Source of the DNA: Streptomyces abikoensis
GTDB taxonomy: Bacteria; Actinomycetota; Actinomycetes; Streptomycetales; Streptomycetaceae
Assembly (NCBI RefSeq): GCF_014648775.1
Contig: NZ_BMRT01000006.1
Location: 310,001 to 374,000 of the forward strand
Direction: 5' to 3'
Length of the DNA stretch: 64,000 nucleotides
Positions 8,441-16,609 of this stretch are shown here, one piece after another. A program made the position numbers and the translations under genes. The notes under the pieces were generated by a model. The model was not told the DNA's origin. It searched no databases and saw only the letters and a list, made by a program, of their open reading frames with translations. Numbering within the stretch: position 1 is the stretch's first letter; the number at the start of each line of letters is the position of its first letter.

Positions 8441-8845
8441 CTAGGCGTTGCTCCACCCGGCTGTGCTGGAATACGAGTCGAGCAGGTCCACGACGAAGAC
8501 CAGGGTCGAGCCCGGCGGGATCAACGGCGAGGGCGACTGCTTGCCGTAGCCGAGACGCGGGGGAACGATGATCTCGCGCCGACCGCCGACCTTCATCCCC
8601 CTCACCCCCCGGTCCCAGCCCTTGATGACCCTGCCGCTGCCCAGAGCGAACTTGAACGGCTCGCCCCGGTCCCAGGAGGCATCGAACTCCTTCCCGGACT
8701 CGAAGGTCACCCCGACATAGTGGACCCTGACCACCATGCCCGGCTCCACCTCGGGCCCGTCCCCGACGACCAGGTCCCGGATGGTCAGCTCGGTAGGAGC
8801 GTCACCCTCCGGAACGTGGACTTCGGGCTTCGTCAGTTCACTCAT
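8441..8845 (-). CDS. FKBP-type peptidyl-prolyl cis-trans isomerase
   Basis: I place the start at ATG 8845, behind GAGG; an in-frame ATG at 8866 would add seven residues and lacks a ribosome site. The 134-residue protein is a single FKBP domain with the usual blocks: VHYVGVTFESGKEFDASWDRGEPF, a GRVIKGWDRGVRGMKVGGRR segment, PPRLGYG and the C-terminal PPGSTLVFVVDLLD. Such enzymes speed proline isomerisation in folding proteins. There is no signal peptide or lipobox, so it should be cytoplasmic. It is monocistronic by its surroundings. The Trp and Tyr residues lining the pocket are present, so activity is expected. Confidence 0.9.
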   Translation of the reverse strand: MSELTKPEVHVPEGDAPTELTIRDLVVGDGPEVEPGMVVRVHYVGVTFESGKEFDASWDRGEPFKFALGSGRVIKGWDRGVRGMKVGGRREIIVPPRLGYGKQSPSPLIPPGSTLVFVVDLLDSYSSTAGWSNA

Positions 8846-9134
8846 TGCAGCCTCATCACTCTTCATCGAAAGCTCCGCCCGGAGACCAGCCGGACACGCG
8901 GGCCCCTCGTGCAGCAGATGGCCACGCTACCGAGAATGCCGATTGCCGGAGCACGGTAAATCCAGCGGCCGCATGTGGTGATCTTTCGCGTAGCCGATGC
9001 ACGCGACCCCGCACGCACGGGTCGCGCAGCAATCGCCGGCTCTGGCGAATATCAGTGGCCTGGCCCACGACTGGGAGTGGGCGGCAGGCCGTCATGAGCC
9101 AGGGGGAGACCCGCCTGGACCTGACAGTGCTCGG

Positions 9135-10385
9135 CTACGAGCGGGTGAGGCTCTCGTGGTCCCACTGTTCGAGCAGCACTTCCGCGGGTAGGGCGCTGCC
9201 TTGGGGAGCCAGGAGCTGGACCGGCATGTCGTCGGAGGCGCATGTGAGTAGTTGCTCGGCGATGAGGTGGGGAACAAGCAGGGCCGTGGTGCCGGCCTTC
9301 CGGTTGAAAGCCACTTGGTAGGTGGCGATGACCGATGCTTCCCATATGGTGAGGGGGTCGCGTTCCGGCTCGCTGTGATGGGTTCGGGGGAGGGCGGGTG
9401 CCTTGACGGCTACCAGCTGCCATGGCGTGCTGGCGGGGCTGCCGGCTTGTTCGCGTGCCTGGCGGATCCAGTCGGCGGTGAGCTGGCGGAAGGCGGAGTG
9501 GGCTTCGGGCTTCCCCTTACGGCGACGCCCGAATGCGTCGCTGACGACGGTGTACACCGAGAAGTGCTGATCTTCCAGGCGCCGCCAGGACCAGGCAGCT
9601 CGGCGACTCCACTCGTACCACGCTCGCCGGAAGGTCTTCTCCGCCTCCGCTCCCAGCCCGGCGAAGCCGGGATCGCCGGAGAACCGTGGCGCGGGCAGGA
9701 CGCGTACGGCAGCCGCCTCCAGCAGATGGGCCGGCTGGACGAGGGCCACGAAGGCCCGACGCTCTGCGTCGAGGACGCCAGTGAGGCGACTCTGCAGGCC
9801 GTCGGCCCACGGGGCGAGGAAGGGGTACTCGGCTACCGCCTCGTTGCTCCGGGCTAGGTAGGAATGCAGTCGGCGCCAGTGCTCATGGCGTCCGGAGCGC
9901 AGGTCGCGGGCGCGGTCGTAGCGCTCCCATTCCTCGTCGCGCCCAGCCTCGTCGTCTTCCTCTTCCTCTTCCTCGTCGCTGGCGTCATCTGCGTGGGGCG
10001 GGTAATCGCCGGTGGCGAGGGCCATGGCGGCATCGCGCTCGGCCTCGACGTCCTCCTCGTCCTCGGGCTCCCGGTCCAGCCAGATGGTGAGCGAGTCCAC
10101 CTCGTTGACCGCTGCACCGAGCGGCAGGATGGGGCTGTCCGTGGGTAGAGGCCACCGGCAGTTCGCGCAAAGCCGCTCGACGGCTTCGCCGAACGGGATG
10201 TCGATCTGGTTTACGGAGGCGGCCGACCGCAGAGTGCGGCACTCTGGGCTCCCGTGGAGCTTGCCCTTGCCTGTTGCCGAGGCGTGGCAGGTGATGAGGA
10301 TGTCCCGGGTCGGTCCCAGGGGAACCTCGGGCTTGAAGATCGAACCGAGCATGACGTGCCGGAGCTCACCGAGAGTCGAGGACAT
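9135..10385 (-). CDS. unknown protein with Cys-rich N terminus and acidic segment
   Basis: I do not recognise this 416-residue protein. The N-terminal 85 residues contain CHAS, PECRTL and LCANCRWPL, an arrangement that could hold zinc. A very acidic stretch (runs of Glu and Asp) follows at about residues 105-155. The remaining 250 residues are Trp-, Arg- and Ala-rich, probably helical, and soluble, with no signal or membrane segment. Codon use is less extreme in GC than in its neighbours (for example TCGTAGC- and AAGAT-containing stretches), which hints at horizontal acquisition. It stands alone, divergent from nothing obvious, with about 290 bp of featureless sequence on its 3' side. Confidence 0.65.
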   Translation of the reverse strand: MSSTLGELRHVMLGSIFKPEVPLGPTRDILITCHASATGKGKLHGSPECRTLRSAASVNQIDIPFGEAVERLCANCRWPLPTDSPILPLGAAVNEVDSLTIWLDREPEDEEDVEAERDAAMALATGDYPPHADDASDEEEEEEDDEAGRDEEWERYDRARDLRSGRHEHWRRLHSYLARSNEAVAEYPFLAPWADGLQSRLTGVLDAERRAFVALVQPAHLLEAAAVRVLPAPRFSGDPGFAGLGAEAEKTFRRAWYEWSRRAAWSWRRLEDQHFSVYTVVSDAFGRRRKGKPEAHSAFRQLTADWIRQAREQAGSPASTPWQLVAVKAPALPRTHHSEPERDPLTIWEASVIATYQVAFNRKAGTTALLVPHLIAEQLLTCASDDMPVQLLAPQGSALPAEVLLEQWDHESLTRS

Positions 10386-10512
10386 GTCGGTAGGTTATGT
10401 GCAGGCGCTGACAGTCCGCCGGGTGATCGGTTCCCTCCGCTCTGCGGTGAGTAGACAAGGTGGTGGGTACGCCGCATCGCGGGCTGCGCGGCGGGCAACG
10501 ATCGGCTTCATG

Positions 10513-10560
10513 CGGAAAGGGCCTCCGGCCGCGCTTTGCGCAGGTCGGAGGCCCTTTCCG
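10513..10560. terminator. hairpin terminator of the aldehyde dehydrogenase gene
   Basis: The 15-bp arms CGGAAAGGGCCTCCG (10513-10527) and its exact complement (10546-10560) flank an 18-nt loop. It lies six bases beyond the stop codon of the minus-strand dehydrogenase gene. Confidence 0.75.
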
Positions 10561-10566
10561 GCGCCT

Positions 10567-12090
10567 CTAGAAGAAGCCGAGCTTCTTCGGCGAGTACGAC
10601 ACCAGAAGATTCTTCGTCTGCTGGTAGTGGTCCAGCATCATCCGGTGTCCCTCCCGCCCTATGCCCGACTGTTTGTAGCCGCCGAAGGCGGCGTGGGCTG
10701 GGTAGGTGTGGTAGCAGTTGGTCCAGACGCGGCCGGCTTGGATGGTGCGGCCGGCGCGGTAGGCGGTGGTGCCGTTGCGGGTCCAGACGCCGGCGCCGAG
10801 GCCGTAGAGGGTGTCGTTGGCCAGGGACATGGCGTCGTCGAAGTCGGTGAAGGACGTGACGGCGACGACCGGGCCGAAGATCTCTTCCTGGAAGACGCGC
10901 ATGCGGTTGTGGCCCTCGAGGATGGTGGGCTGGACGTAGTAGCCGCCCGCGAGTTCGCCGCCCAGGTCGGCTCGGGTGCCGCCGGTGAGGATGCGGGCGC
11001 CTTCCTGCTTGCCGATGTCGAGGTAGGAGAGGATCTTCTCGAGCTGGTCGTTGGAGGCCTGGGCGCCGATCATGGTGTCGGTGTCCAGGGGGTGACCCGG
11101 GATGATGGCCTCGGTGCGGGCCTTGGCCGCTTCCAGGAACGTGGCGTAGTGGCCGCGTTGGATGAGGGCGCGGGAGGGGCAGGTGCAGACCTCGCCCTGG
11201 TTGAGGGCGAACATCGTGAAGCCTTCGAGGGCCTTGTCGAGGAAGTCGTCGTCCGCGGCGGAGACGTCGTCGAAGAAGATGTTCGGGCTCTTGCCGCCCA
11301 GTTCGAGGGTGACCGGCTTCAGGTTCTCCGAGGCGTACTGCATGATCAGGCGGCCTGTCGTGGTTTCGCCGGTGAAGGCGATCTTGGCCACGCGGGGGCT
11401 GGAGGCCAACGGCTTGCCCGCTTCCACGCCGAAGCCGTTGACGATGTTGACCACTCCCGGCGGGAGCAGGTCCGCCACCAGGTCCAGCCAGACGTGGATC
11501 GAGGCGGGGGTCTGTTCCGCCGGCTTGAGGACGACCGCGTTGCCCGCCGCCAGCGCCGGGGCCAGCTTCCAGGCCGCCATCAGGAGGGGGAAGTTCCACG
11601 GGATGATCTGGGCGACCACGCCCAGCGGCTCGTGGAAGTGGTAGGCGACGGAGTCCTCGTCGAGTTCGGAGAGGCTGCCCTCCTGGGCCCGTATCGCACC
11701 CGCGAAGTAGCGGAAGTGGTCGATCGCGAGGGGGATGTCGGCGGCCAGGGCTTCCCGGACCGGTTTGCCGTTGTCCCAGGTCTCCGCGACGGCCAGGAGT
11801 TCGAGGTTCCGCTCCATGCGGTCCGCTATGCGGTTGAGGACGAGGGCGCGTTCCGCGGGGGAGGTGCGGCCCCACGCCGGGGCCGCCGCGTGGGCGGCGT
11901 CCAGGGCGCGTTCGACGTCCTCGGCCGTGCCCCGCGCGATCTCCGTGAACGGGCGGCCGTCGACCGGGGACGGGTTCTCGAAGTACCCGCCCTGCTTGGG
12001 CGGTACGTACTCGCCCCCGATCCAGTGGTCGTACCGCGGGCGGTACGTGACGATCGCGTCCGGGGAGCCGGGGTTGGCGTAGCGGGTCAT
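10567..12090 (-). CDS. NAD-dependent aldehyde dehydrogenase (acetaldehyde/AldB type)
   Basis: The start is ATG 12090, giving MTRYANPGSPDAIVTYRPRY and a 507-residue protein, the normal length for the family. The cofactor and catalytic blocks are intact: IPWNFPLLMAAWKLAPALAAGN for NAD binding, the general base Glu in LELGGKSPNIFF and the nucleophile in QGEVCTCPSRAL near residue 300. It should oxidise short aliphatic aldehydes to acids with NAD. A GAF-domain regulator of the AcoR type is encoded just upstream on the same strand, 68 bp away. Aldehyde dehydrogenases of this group are commonly regulated by such proteins. The C-terminal end has a degenerate echo at 8185-8223. Confidence 0.93.
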   Translation of the reverse strand: MTRYANPGSPDAIVTYRPRYDHWIGGEYVPPKQGGYFENPSPVDGRPFTEIARGTAEDVERALDAAHAAAPAWGRTSPAERALVLNRIADRMERNLELLAVAETWDNGKPVREALAADIPLAIDHFRYFAGAIRAQEGSLSELDEDSVAYHFHEPLGVVAQIIPWNFPLLMAAWKLAPALAAGNAVVLKPAEQTPASIHVWLDLVADLLPPGVVNIVNGFGVEAGKPLASSPRVAKIAFTGETTTGRLIMQYASENLKPVTLELGGKSPNIFFDDVSAADDDFLDKALEGFTMFALNQGEVCTCPSRALIQRGHYATFLEAAKARTEAIIPGHPLDTDTMIGAQASNDQLEKILSYLDIGKQEGARILTGGTRADLGGELAGGYYVQPTILEGHNRMRVFQEEIFGPVVAVTSFTDFDDAMSLANDTLYGLGAGVWTRNGTTAYRAGRTIQAGRVWTNCYHTYPAHAAFGGYKQSGIGREGHRMMLDHYQQTKNLLVSYSPKKLGFF

Positions 12091-12158
12091 GGCGGCCCTT
12101 CGGGTGGGTGGGGTTCGTCGCGCGTTCAGGGGTCGTTCGGTGCGCGCGTCACGCGACG

Positions 12159-13421
12159 CTAGTCCTCGCCACGTTGCGCGAACGTTGCCCGCAGCCGTCC
12201 CGTCCGCGCCGCCACCCGGCCCCGGTGCCTCGCGTCCTCGGGGAGCGCGGCGAGCAGGCGCTCCCACACCTCCAGGTCCTCCTCGCCCCACGGGCTGTCC
12301 GCCCACAGCTGGAGCGCCCCCGCGTCGTCGCCTCCCAGCACCGCCCTGCGCAGCCGGTCCTCCAGGAGCCGGCGCATCCGGCGTATCCCCGGCGCTTCGG
12401 ACTGGGGGAGCAGCGGGCCGGCGTAGGTCCGCAGCGCGCCGCTCAGGTCACCCGCCGCGAGTTCGCGTTCGACGTCCGCCGCGTCCGTCTCCACGGGGAC
12501 GCTCAGCCGGTACGGGCGCGAGTGCAGCAGCCCGCCCACCAGCCGCCGCAGCCGGGAGAGTTCCGCCCGGAGGGTCACCGGTGGCACCGGGCGTTCCCCG
12601 TAGAGGGCGAGGGAGAGCTGGTCGCCCGTCAGGCCCGCCGGGTTGGCCGCCAGCAACGCCAGGATCTCGCTGTGGCGTCTGCTCAGGCGTAATCGGCGCC
12701 CGTCCGCCGTCGTCAGGAGCGCCTCGTCCCTGCCCAGGGCGGACAGCGTGGGTTGGCCCCCGGTGGGGCCGGTCGTCAGGTGTGCCTCGGCCGCGCGGGC
12801 CGTCGCCTGGACCAGGGCCAGGCTGTGCGGGCCGGCCAGGTGGTCGCCGCCGGTGATGTCCACCGCGCCCAGCAGCCGTCCGGTGACCGGGTCGTGGATG
12901 GGTGCCGCGGCACACGTCCACGGCTGGACCAGGCGGTTGTAGTGCTCGGTGGCGAAGATCTGCACGGCGTGGTCCAGAGCGAGGGCCGTGCCCGGGGCGT
13001 TGGTGCCGGCGTGCCGCTCGTCCCAGCGGGCGCCCGGGACGAAGTTCATCCGCTCGGCGCCCCTCCGCACCCCCGCGTGCCCCTCCACCCACAGCATCCG
13101 GCCCGCCGCGTCACAGACCGCGAGCAGATGGGCGCCGTCGTCCGCGATGGTGCCGAGCAGTTCGCGCAGGAGCGGCATCACCCGCGCCAGCGGGTGCGCG
13201 CGCCGGTAGCGGTCCAGTTCGTCGTCGGTCAGCTCCACCGGAGCCATGAACTCCGGACCGGGCAGCACGGCCGCCGAGCGCCGCCACGAATCCGCGACGA
13301 CCGCGCGGACCCGGGGGCTCACTACCCCGTCCGAGACGAACGCCGAGTGCGCGCCGCCCATCGTCCGGCTCCGCTCGGCGGGGTCGGCGCCGGACGCCAT
13401 CGCCAGCCAGGGGTTGACCAC
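12159..13421 (-). CDS. GAF-domain transcriptional regulator (AcoR-like, no AAA domain)
   Basis: GTG 13421 is chosen because GGGAGGG lies five bases upstream, giving a 420-residue protein that begins MVNPWLAMASG. The N-terminal half has the SWRRS segment and the GAF-type ligand domain typical of acetoin and aldehyde-responsive regulators (WDERHAGTNAPGTALAL, APIHDPVTGRLLGAVDITGG). The C-terminal half carries a winged-helix-like segment (LRLSRRHSEILALLAANPAGLTGDQLSLALYG) instead of the sigma-54 AAA domain and Fis helix. That is the usual form in actinomycetes, which lack sigma-54. It is the likely activator of the adjacent aldehyde dehydrogenase gene, sensing a carbonyl compound. The effector is unproven. 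Confidence 0.85.
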   Translation of the reverse strand: MVNPWLAMASGADPAERSRTMGGAHSAFVSDGVVSPRVRAVVADSWRRSAAVLPGPEFMAPVELTDDELDRYRRAHPLARVMPLLRELLGTIADDGAHLLAVCDAAGRMLWVEGHAGVRRGAERMNFVPGARWDERHAGTNAPGTALALDHAVQIFATEHYNRLVQPWTCAAAPIHDPVTGRLLGAVDITGGDHLAGPHSLALVQATARAAEAHLTTGPTGGQPTLSALGRDEALLTTADGRRLRLSRRHSEILALLAANPAGLTGDQLSLALYGERPVPPVTLRAELSRLRRLVGGLLHSRPYRLSVPVETDAADVERELAAGDLSGALRTYAGPLLPQSEAPGIRRMRRLLEDRLRRAVLGGDDAGALQLWADSPWGEEDLEVWERLLAALPEDARHRGRVAARTGRLRATFAQRGED

Positions 13422-13644
13422 GTGGACCCTCCCGGAGGTCGGCCGCCTCCGTGACCATACCGCCGGGCGGTGGCTTGTCGAACGCCGGACGAACCGGAGG
13501 AAGCGGTGGGGAGGGCTGCCGTCGGCGGTCGGTGGGTAGGACACGGACAGCGGAGAGTTGCGGTGGACACGTCACAGCGGTGACGCTGCTGCCACCCGTC
13601 ACGACCTCCGCACGCACATCAGAGACTCCCGAAACGGAAACACA

Positions 13645-13911
13645 GTGAACCGTAAGGTACTTCTCGACATAGCCGAGCGAACCCTCGCCGCCTACGTGAC
13701 CACCTTCCTCGGCATCATCATCGCCGACGGGTTCGACCTCACCAGCATCTCCGCGCTCAAGGCCGCGGCCGTCGCCGCGCTCCCCGCCGCGCTCTCCGTG
13801 ATCAAGGGCGCGATCGGCAGCCGTTTCGGGGACAAGAACAGCGCCGCCTGGCTGCCCGAGCGCGACAAGGCGGGCGGCGGGGCGGCCGCCGGTCCTGCCG
13901 GCGGCCGGTAG
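13645..13911 (+). CDS. small holin-like membrane protein
   Basis: The start is GTG 13645 (MNRKVLLDIAERTLAAYV), giving 88 residues. The protein has two hydrophobic stretches: TLAAYVTTFLGIIIADGF, and a second one through AALPAALSVIKGAIG. A charged C-terminal tail follows. This pattern and sequence feel match the r1t-type phage holins that occur singly in many Streptomyces genomes. No lysin, portal or other phage gene is nearby, so it is not part of a recognisable prophage. An inverted repeat (CGTCAC, 4-nt gap, GTGACG; 13570-13585) lies upstream and could be regulatory. The function in the host is unknown. Confidence 0.7.
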   Translation: MNRKVLLDIAERTLAAYVTTFLGIIIADGFDLTSISALKAAAVAALPAALSVIKGAIGSRFGDKNSAAWLPERDKAGGGAAAGPAGGR

Positions 13912-14216
13912 CGGCTCCTCGCCGCGCCCCTGCGGAAGCCGGCATTTCACACGGGGTGTGCGCGGCGCACCCGCGCCCACCCCCTCGCACACGCTCCCGC
14001 CCGGGCCGCCCGCGCGGTTGACTCGAGAACGCGAGTCCCACTGGCGCGACGGGACCGGTGCCGCCGGTCATTCCCCCCGAGCCTGGCGGCCCGCCGCCCC
14101 GTACCGCCGGGCGGACGGTACGGGGCGGAGCCGTGCGCCCGGGCGGGGGGTCGTACGGGCGTCAGCGCGCCCCCCGCTATCGGCCCGCGCCGGGCGGGTG
14201 CAACGATGTCTCCGTC

Positions 14217-14981
14217 ATGAGAGCAGGGCACCAGCAGACCGGACAGGTCCCGCGCGCGCTGCGAGCCGGTGTGTTCGCAGCGGTCTGTGTGCTGCTCGCG
14301 GCCCTGGGCCACGCCGTGATGTCCGGCACCACCGTCCCGTGGTGGGCGATAGCCGTCGCCTTCACGACGACGGGCGGCTGCGCCTGGTTCCTGGCCGGTC
14401 GCGAACGCGGCCCCCTGCTGATCACGCTCGCCACGGTGGGCGCGCAGACCGGGCTGCACTCCTTCTTCACCGTCGCCCAGAGCGTTGCCGCTCGCGCGGT
14501 GGACGCGGGGATGTCCGCGTCCTCGGCCGTGTCGTCGGGCGCGTCCTCGGGCGCGTCCGTGTCCGCGTCCGACGCCGTCTGCGGTGGGTTCGCGGGCTCC
14601 GCGTCCATGCCCATGCCCATGGACCACGGGGGCATGCCGCCCATGAGCCACGGCATGGGCGGTATGAGTGGCATGGGTGGCATGGGTGGCATGCACGCCG
14701 GCCACGGTGCCCTCGGCATGTGGTCCGCCCACGTGCTCGTCGCCCTCATCTGCGGCATCTGGCTCGCCGGCGGTGAACAGGCCGCCTTCCGGCTCGGCCG
14801 GACCATCGCCGCGCGGCTGCGCGGCCCGCTCGTCCTCCTCTTCCACGACGTACCGGCGCGGCCCCGGCCGCCCCGCGTGCGGGCCGGTTTCGGCCGCGCC
14901 GCGCAGCGGCTGCGCCAGCTGCTCTACGCCCACGTCCTCGCCACGCGCGGTCCGCCCGGACCCGTCGTCGCCGTCGCCTGA
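14217..14981 (+). CDS. membrane protein with Met/His-rich loop, probable copper-related
   Basis: ATG 14217 opens a 254-residue protein with three hydrophobic segments in the first 90 residues, one more at about 165-185, and a basic C-terminal tail. Between them lies a Ser/Ala-rich stretch followed by a long Met-His-Gly run (MPMPMDHGGMPP, then repeated GMGG and HAGHG). Such Met/His runs bind Cu(I)/Cu(II) in copper-tolerance proteins. Its position 1.1 kb from an ECF sigma pair and the CopA/PCuAC operon supports a copper role, but I cannot name a family. A transport, storage or sensing function is possible. It is not in an obvious operon. Confidence 0.7.
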   Translation: MRAGHQQTGQVPRALRAGVFAAVCVLLAALGHAVMSGTTVPWWAIAVAFTTTGGCAWFLAGRERGPLLITLATVGAQTGLHSFFTVAQSVAARAVDAGMSASSAVSSGASSGASVSASDAVCGGFAGSASMPMPMDHGGMPPMSHGMGGMSGMGGMGGMHAGHGALGMWSAHVLVALICGIWLAGGEQAAFRLGRTIAARLRGPLVLLFHDVPARPRPPRVRAGFGRAAQRLRQLLYAHVLATRGPPGPVVAVA

Positions 14982-15197
14982 GCCCCTTCCGGGCCCGCGA
15001 CCGCGACCTACCGGGCCGAATCACCTCACCGGGCCCCGCCGCCGTCCGCGGGCCACGCCTCGCCGTACGGCCGGGCGCCCGGATTCCAGGAAGGACCCAG
15101 GGCGATGACCCCTGCCCTCACACCGGCGGTCCGCTCGTGCGGGACGCTGCCGTCCGGGACACACCCGGCCGAGACGCATCCGTTCGGGACGCTCCCG

Positions 15198-15374
15198 TCA
15201 CACGAGCCCCAGACGCGCCGTGAGCACCTTGAGCCGGTGCACCCGTTCCTCCCAGTCGCGGCATTCGGCACAGCCCCGAAGGTGCGCGTCGAGCGCCGCG
15301 CCGGACACCTCCGGCGGCAGGTCCTCGCCGTCGGCGCGGGCGGATATGGCGGTACGGACGTCAACGCAGTGCAC
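15198..15374 (-). CDS. zinc-finger (zf-HC2/ZAS-type) anti-sigma factor
   Basis: GTG 15374 opens a 58-residue protein with the ZAS signature: an N-terminal Cys (residue 3, MHCVDVRTAIS) and HLRGCAEC further on (His-x3-Cys-x2-Cys). Proteins of this type bind and hold ECF sigma factors, sometimes releasing them on oxidation or metal binding. It has no membrane segment, so it is a soluble anti-sigma. It is divergent from the ECF sigma gene with only 49 bp between their start codons, instead of following it as is more usual. The pair therefore probably shares an autoregulated promoter region. The partner assignment is inferred from position. Confidence 0.75.
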   Translation of the reverse strand: MHCVDVRTAISARADGEDLPPEVSGAALDAHLRGCAECRDWEERVHRLKVLTARLGLV

Positions 15375-15423
15375 CCCGCCATCGTCCCCGGCACCGGGCC
15401 GGCCGCGACCACCGGGGGCCGCC

Positions 15424-16023
15424 GTGCGTGACGACGAGACCGTGACCGCCTGGGCGCTGGCGGCGCGCGGCGGCGACGCCGACGCGGTGGAACGATTCAT
15501 CCGCGCCACCCAGACCGACGTCCGCCGGTACGTGGCACGGCTCAGCAACGACCCGCAGGGCGCCGACGACCTCGTACAGGAGACGTTCCTGCGCGCCCTG
15601 CGCTCGCTGCCGCGCTTCGAGGGCCGCTCGTCGGCCCGCACCTGGCTGCTGTCCATCGCCCGCCGCACCGTCGTGGACCGGCTCCGCTTCCAGGCGGCGC
15701 GGCCCCGGCTGTCGGACACGGACGACTGGCAGTCGGCGGCCGAGCGCACCCAGTCCCCGGCGCTGCCCGGCTTCGACGAGGGCGTCGCCCTCTCGCAGCT
15801 CCTCGACCGGCTGCCGTACGAGCGCCGCGAGGCGTTCGTCCTGACGCAGCTGCTCGGCCTGCCGTACGCGGAGGCCGCGGTCGTCGCGGGCTGCCCGGTC
15901 GGTACGGTCCGCTCGCGGGTGGCGCGGGCGCGCGAGGCGCTCATCGTGCAGTTGGACGCGGCCGAGCGGGGGGCGTCGGCGGTACGGGCGACGGCGGTAC
16001 GGGTGCCGGCGCTCGCCGGGTGA
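15424..16023 (+). CDS. ECF-family RNA polymerase sigma factor
   Basis: The start is GTG 15424 (MRDDETVTAWALAARGGD), giving 199 residues, the normal size for an ECF sigma. The sigma-2 region is seen in GADDLVQETFLRALRSLPRF and SARTWLLSIARRTVVDRLR. The sigma-4 helix-turn-helix is LPYEAEAAVVAGCPVGTVRSRVARARE-like near the C terminus. A zinc-finger anti-sigma is encoded divergently, and the copper operon converges on this gene from the other side, separated by an 18-bp-stem terminator. Control of metal or redox stress genes is a reasonable guess but is not shown by any promoter motif I can identify. Confidence 0.92.
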   Translation: MRDDETVTAWALAARGGDADAVERFIRATQTDVRRYVARLSNDPQGADDLVQETFLRALRSLPRFEGRSSARTWLLSIARRTVVDRLRFQAARPRLSDTDDWQSAAERTQSPALPGFDEGVALSQLLDRLPYERREAFVLTQLLGLPYAEAAVVAGCPVGTVRSRVARAREALIVQLDAAERGASAVRATAVRVPALAG

Positions 16024-16050
16024 TTGCCCGCCGGGTGACCGGCTGACGAA

Positions 16051-16090
16051 GTGAGGGGCTGTGGTGCCGGCAGGCACCACAGCCCCTCAC
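16051..16090. terminator. bidirectional hairpin terminator
   Basis: Perfect 18-bp arms (16051-16068 and 16073-16090; GTGAGGGGCTGTGGTGCC) enclose the 4-nt loop GGCA. It separates the convergent sigma-factor gene and copper operon and should stop transcription from both. Confidence 0.88.
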
Positions 16091-16105
16091 TCGTTCCGGT
16101 TCGGG

Positions 16106-16609
16106 TCAGTGCTGTGTGAGCGGCCTGTTGCCGGGGCGGACCACCACCGCGTCCACCCGTACGACGCCGCTCTTCCGGAACCGGAACACGAACGGGAGCC
16201 GCTCGCCGACGCGCACCAGGGGCGGCCGGTAGACCATGACGTCCAGCTCGTGCGGGGACATCTCCACCGTGCCGCGGGCGGGGACGGTCGTGGACGCGAT
16301 CATCTTCATCTTGCCGGCGCCGTTCTTTACGACCGTACGGCTCAGCATCGCGCCGCCCGCTGTGGGAACGTCGACGCCGATGAGCTCGTCGTCCGCGTCG
16401 CCGGTGTTGCGCAGGCGGAACATCGCCGCCGTGCTCTCGATGCCGAAGGGCTGGAAGACCCGGCCGTCGTCCACCGTCACGGACGCGGGGCGGCCCGCCG
16501 CGCCGGACGCCGTCCAGGCGGTCAGCCCGCCCAGGGCCACGGCGCAGGCCGCGACCGGGACGAGGGCCGCTCGGGCGGTGCGGAGGAGGGAGTTCTTCGT
16601 GTCGTTCAT
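16106..16609 (-). CDS. PCuAC-type periplasmic/extracytoplasmic copper chaperone
   Basis: This 167-residue protein has an N-terminal hydrophobic anchor (about residues 13-35) and a compact beta domain of the PCuAC (DR1885-like) family. Potential Cu(I) ligands appear in AMLSRTVVKNGAGKMKMI and in SPHELDVMVYRP, matching the family's spaced Met and His residues, though not exactly. Such proteins deliver copper to cytochrome oxidase or scavenge it outside the membrane. The start ATG overlaps the CopA stop codon (ATGA), so the two are translationally coupled. It is the last gene of the three-gene copper operon and is followed by a strong terminator. Confidence 0.8.
   Translation of the reverse strand: MNDTKNSLLRTARAALVPVAACAVALGGLTAWTASGAAGRPASVTVDDGRVFQPFGIESTAAMFRLRNTGDADDELIGVDVPTAGGAMLSRTVVKNGAGKMKMIASTTVPARGTVEMSPHELDVMVYRPPLVRVGERLPFVFRFRKSGVVRVDAVVVRPGNRPLTQH

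Noticed and set aside
10012..12162. Plus-strand open frame of about 716 codons
   Set aside because: It is antisense to the aldehyde dehydrogenase and the unknown gene, with low-complexity Gly/Val/Ala composition and no motif.
13645..13911. Prophage containing the holin-like gene
   Set aside because: No integrase, structural or lysis genes or attachment-site repeats occur on either side.
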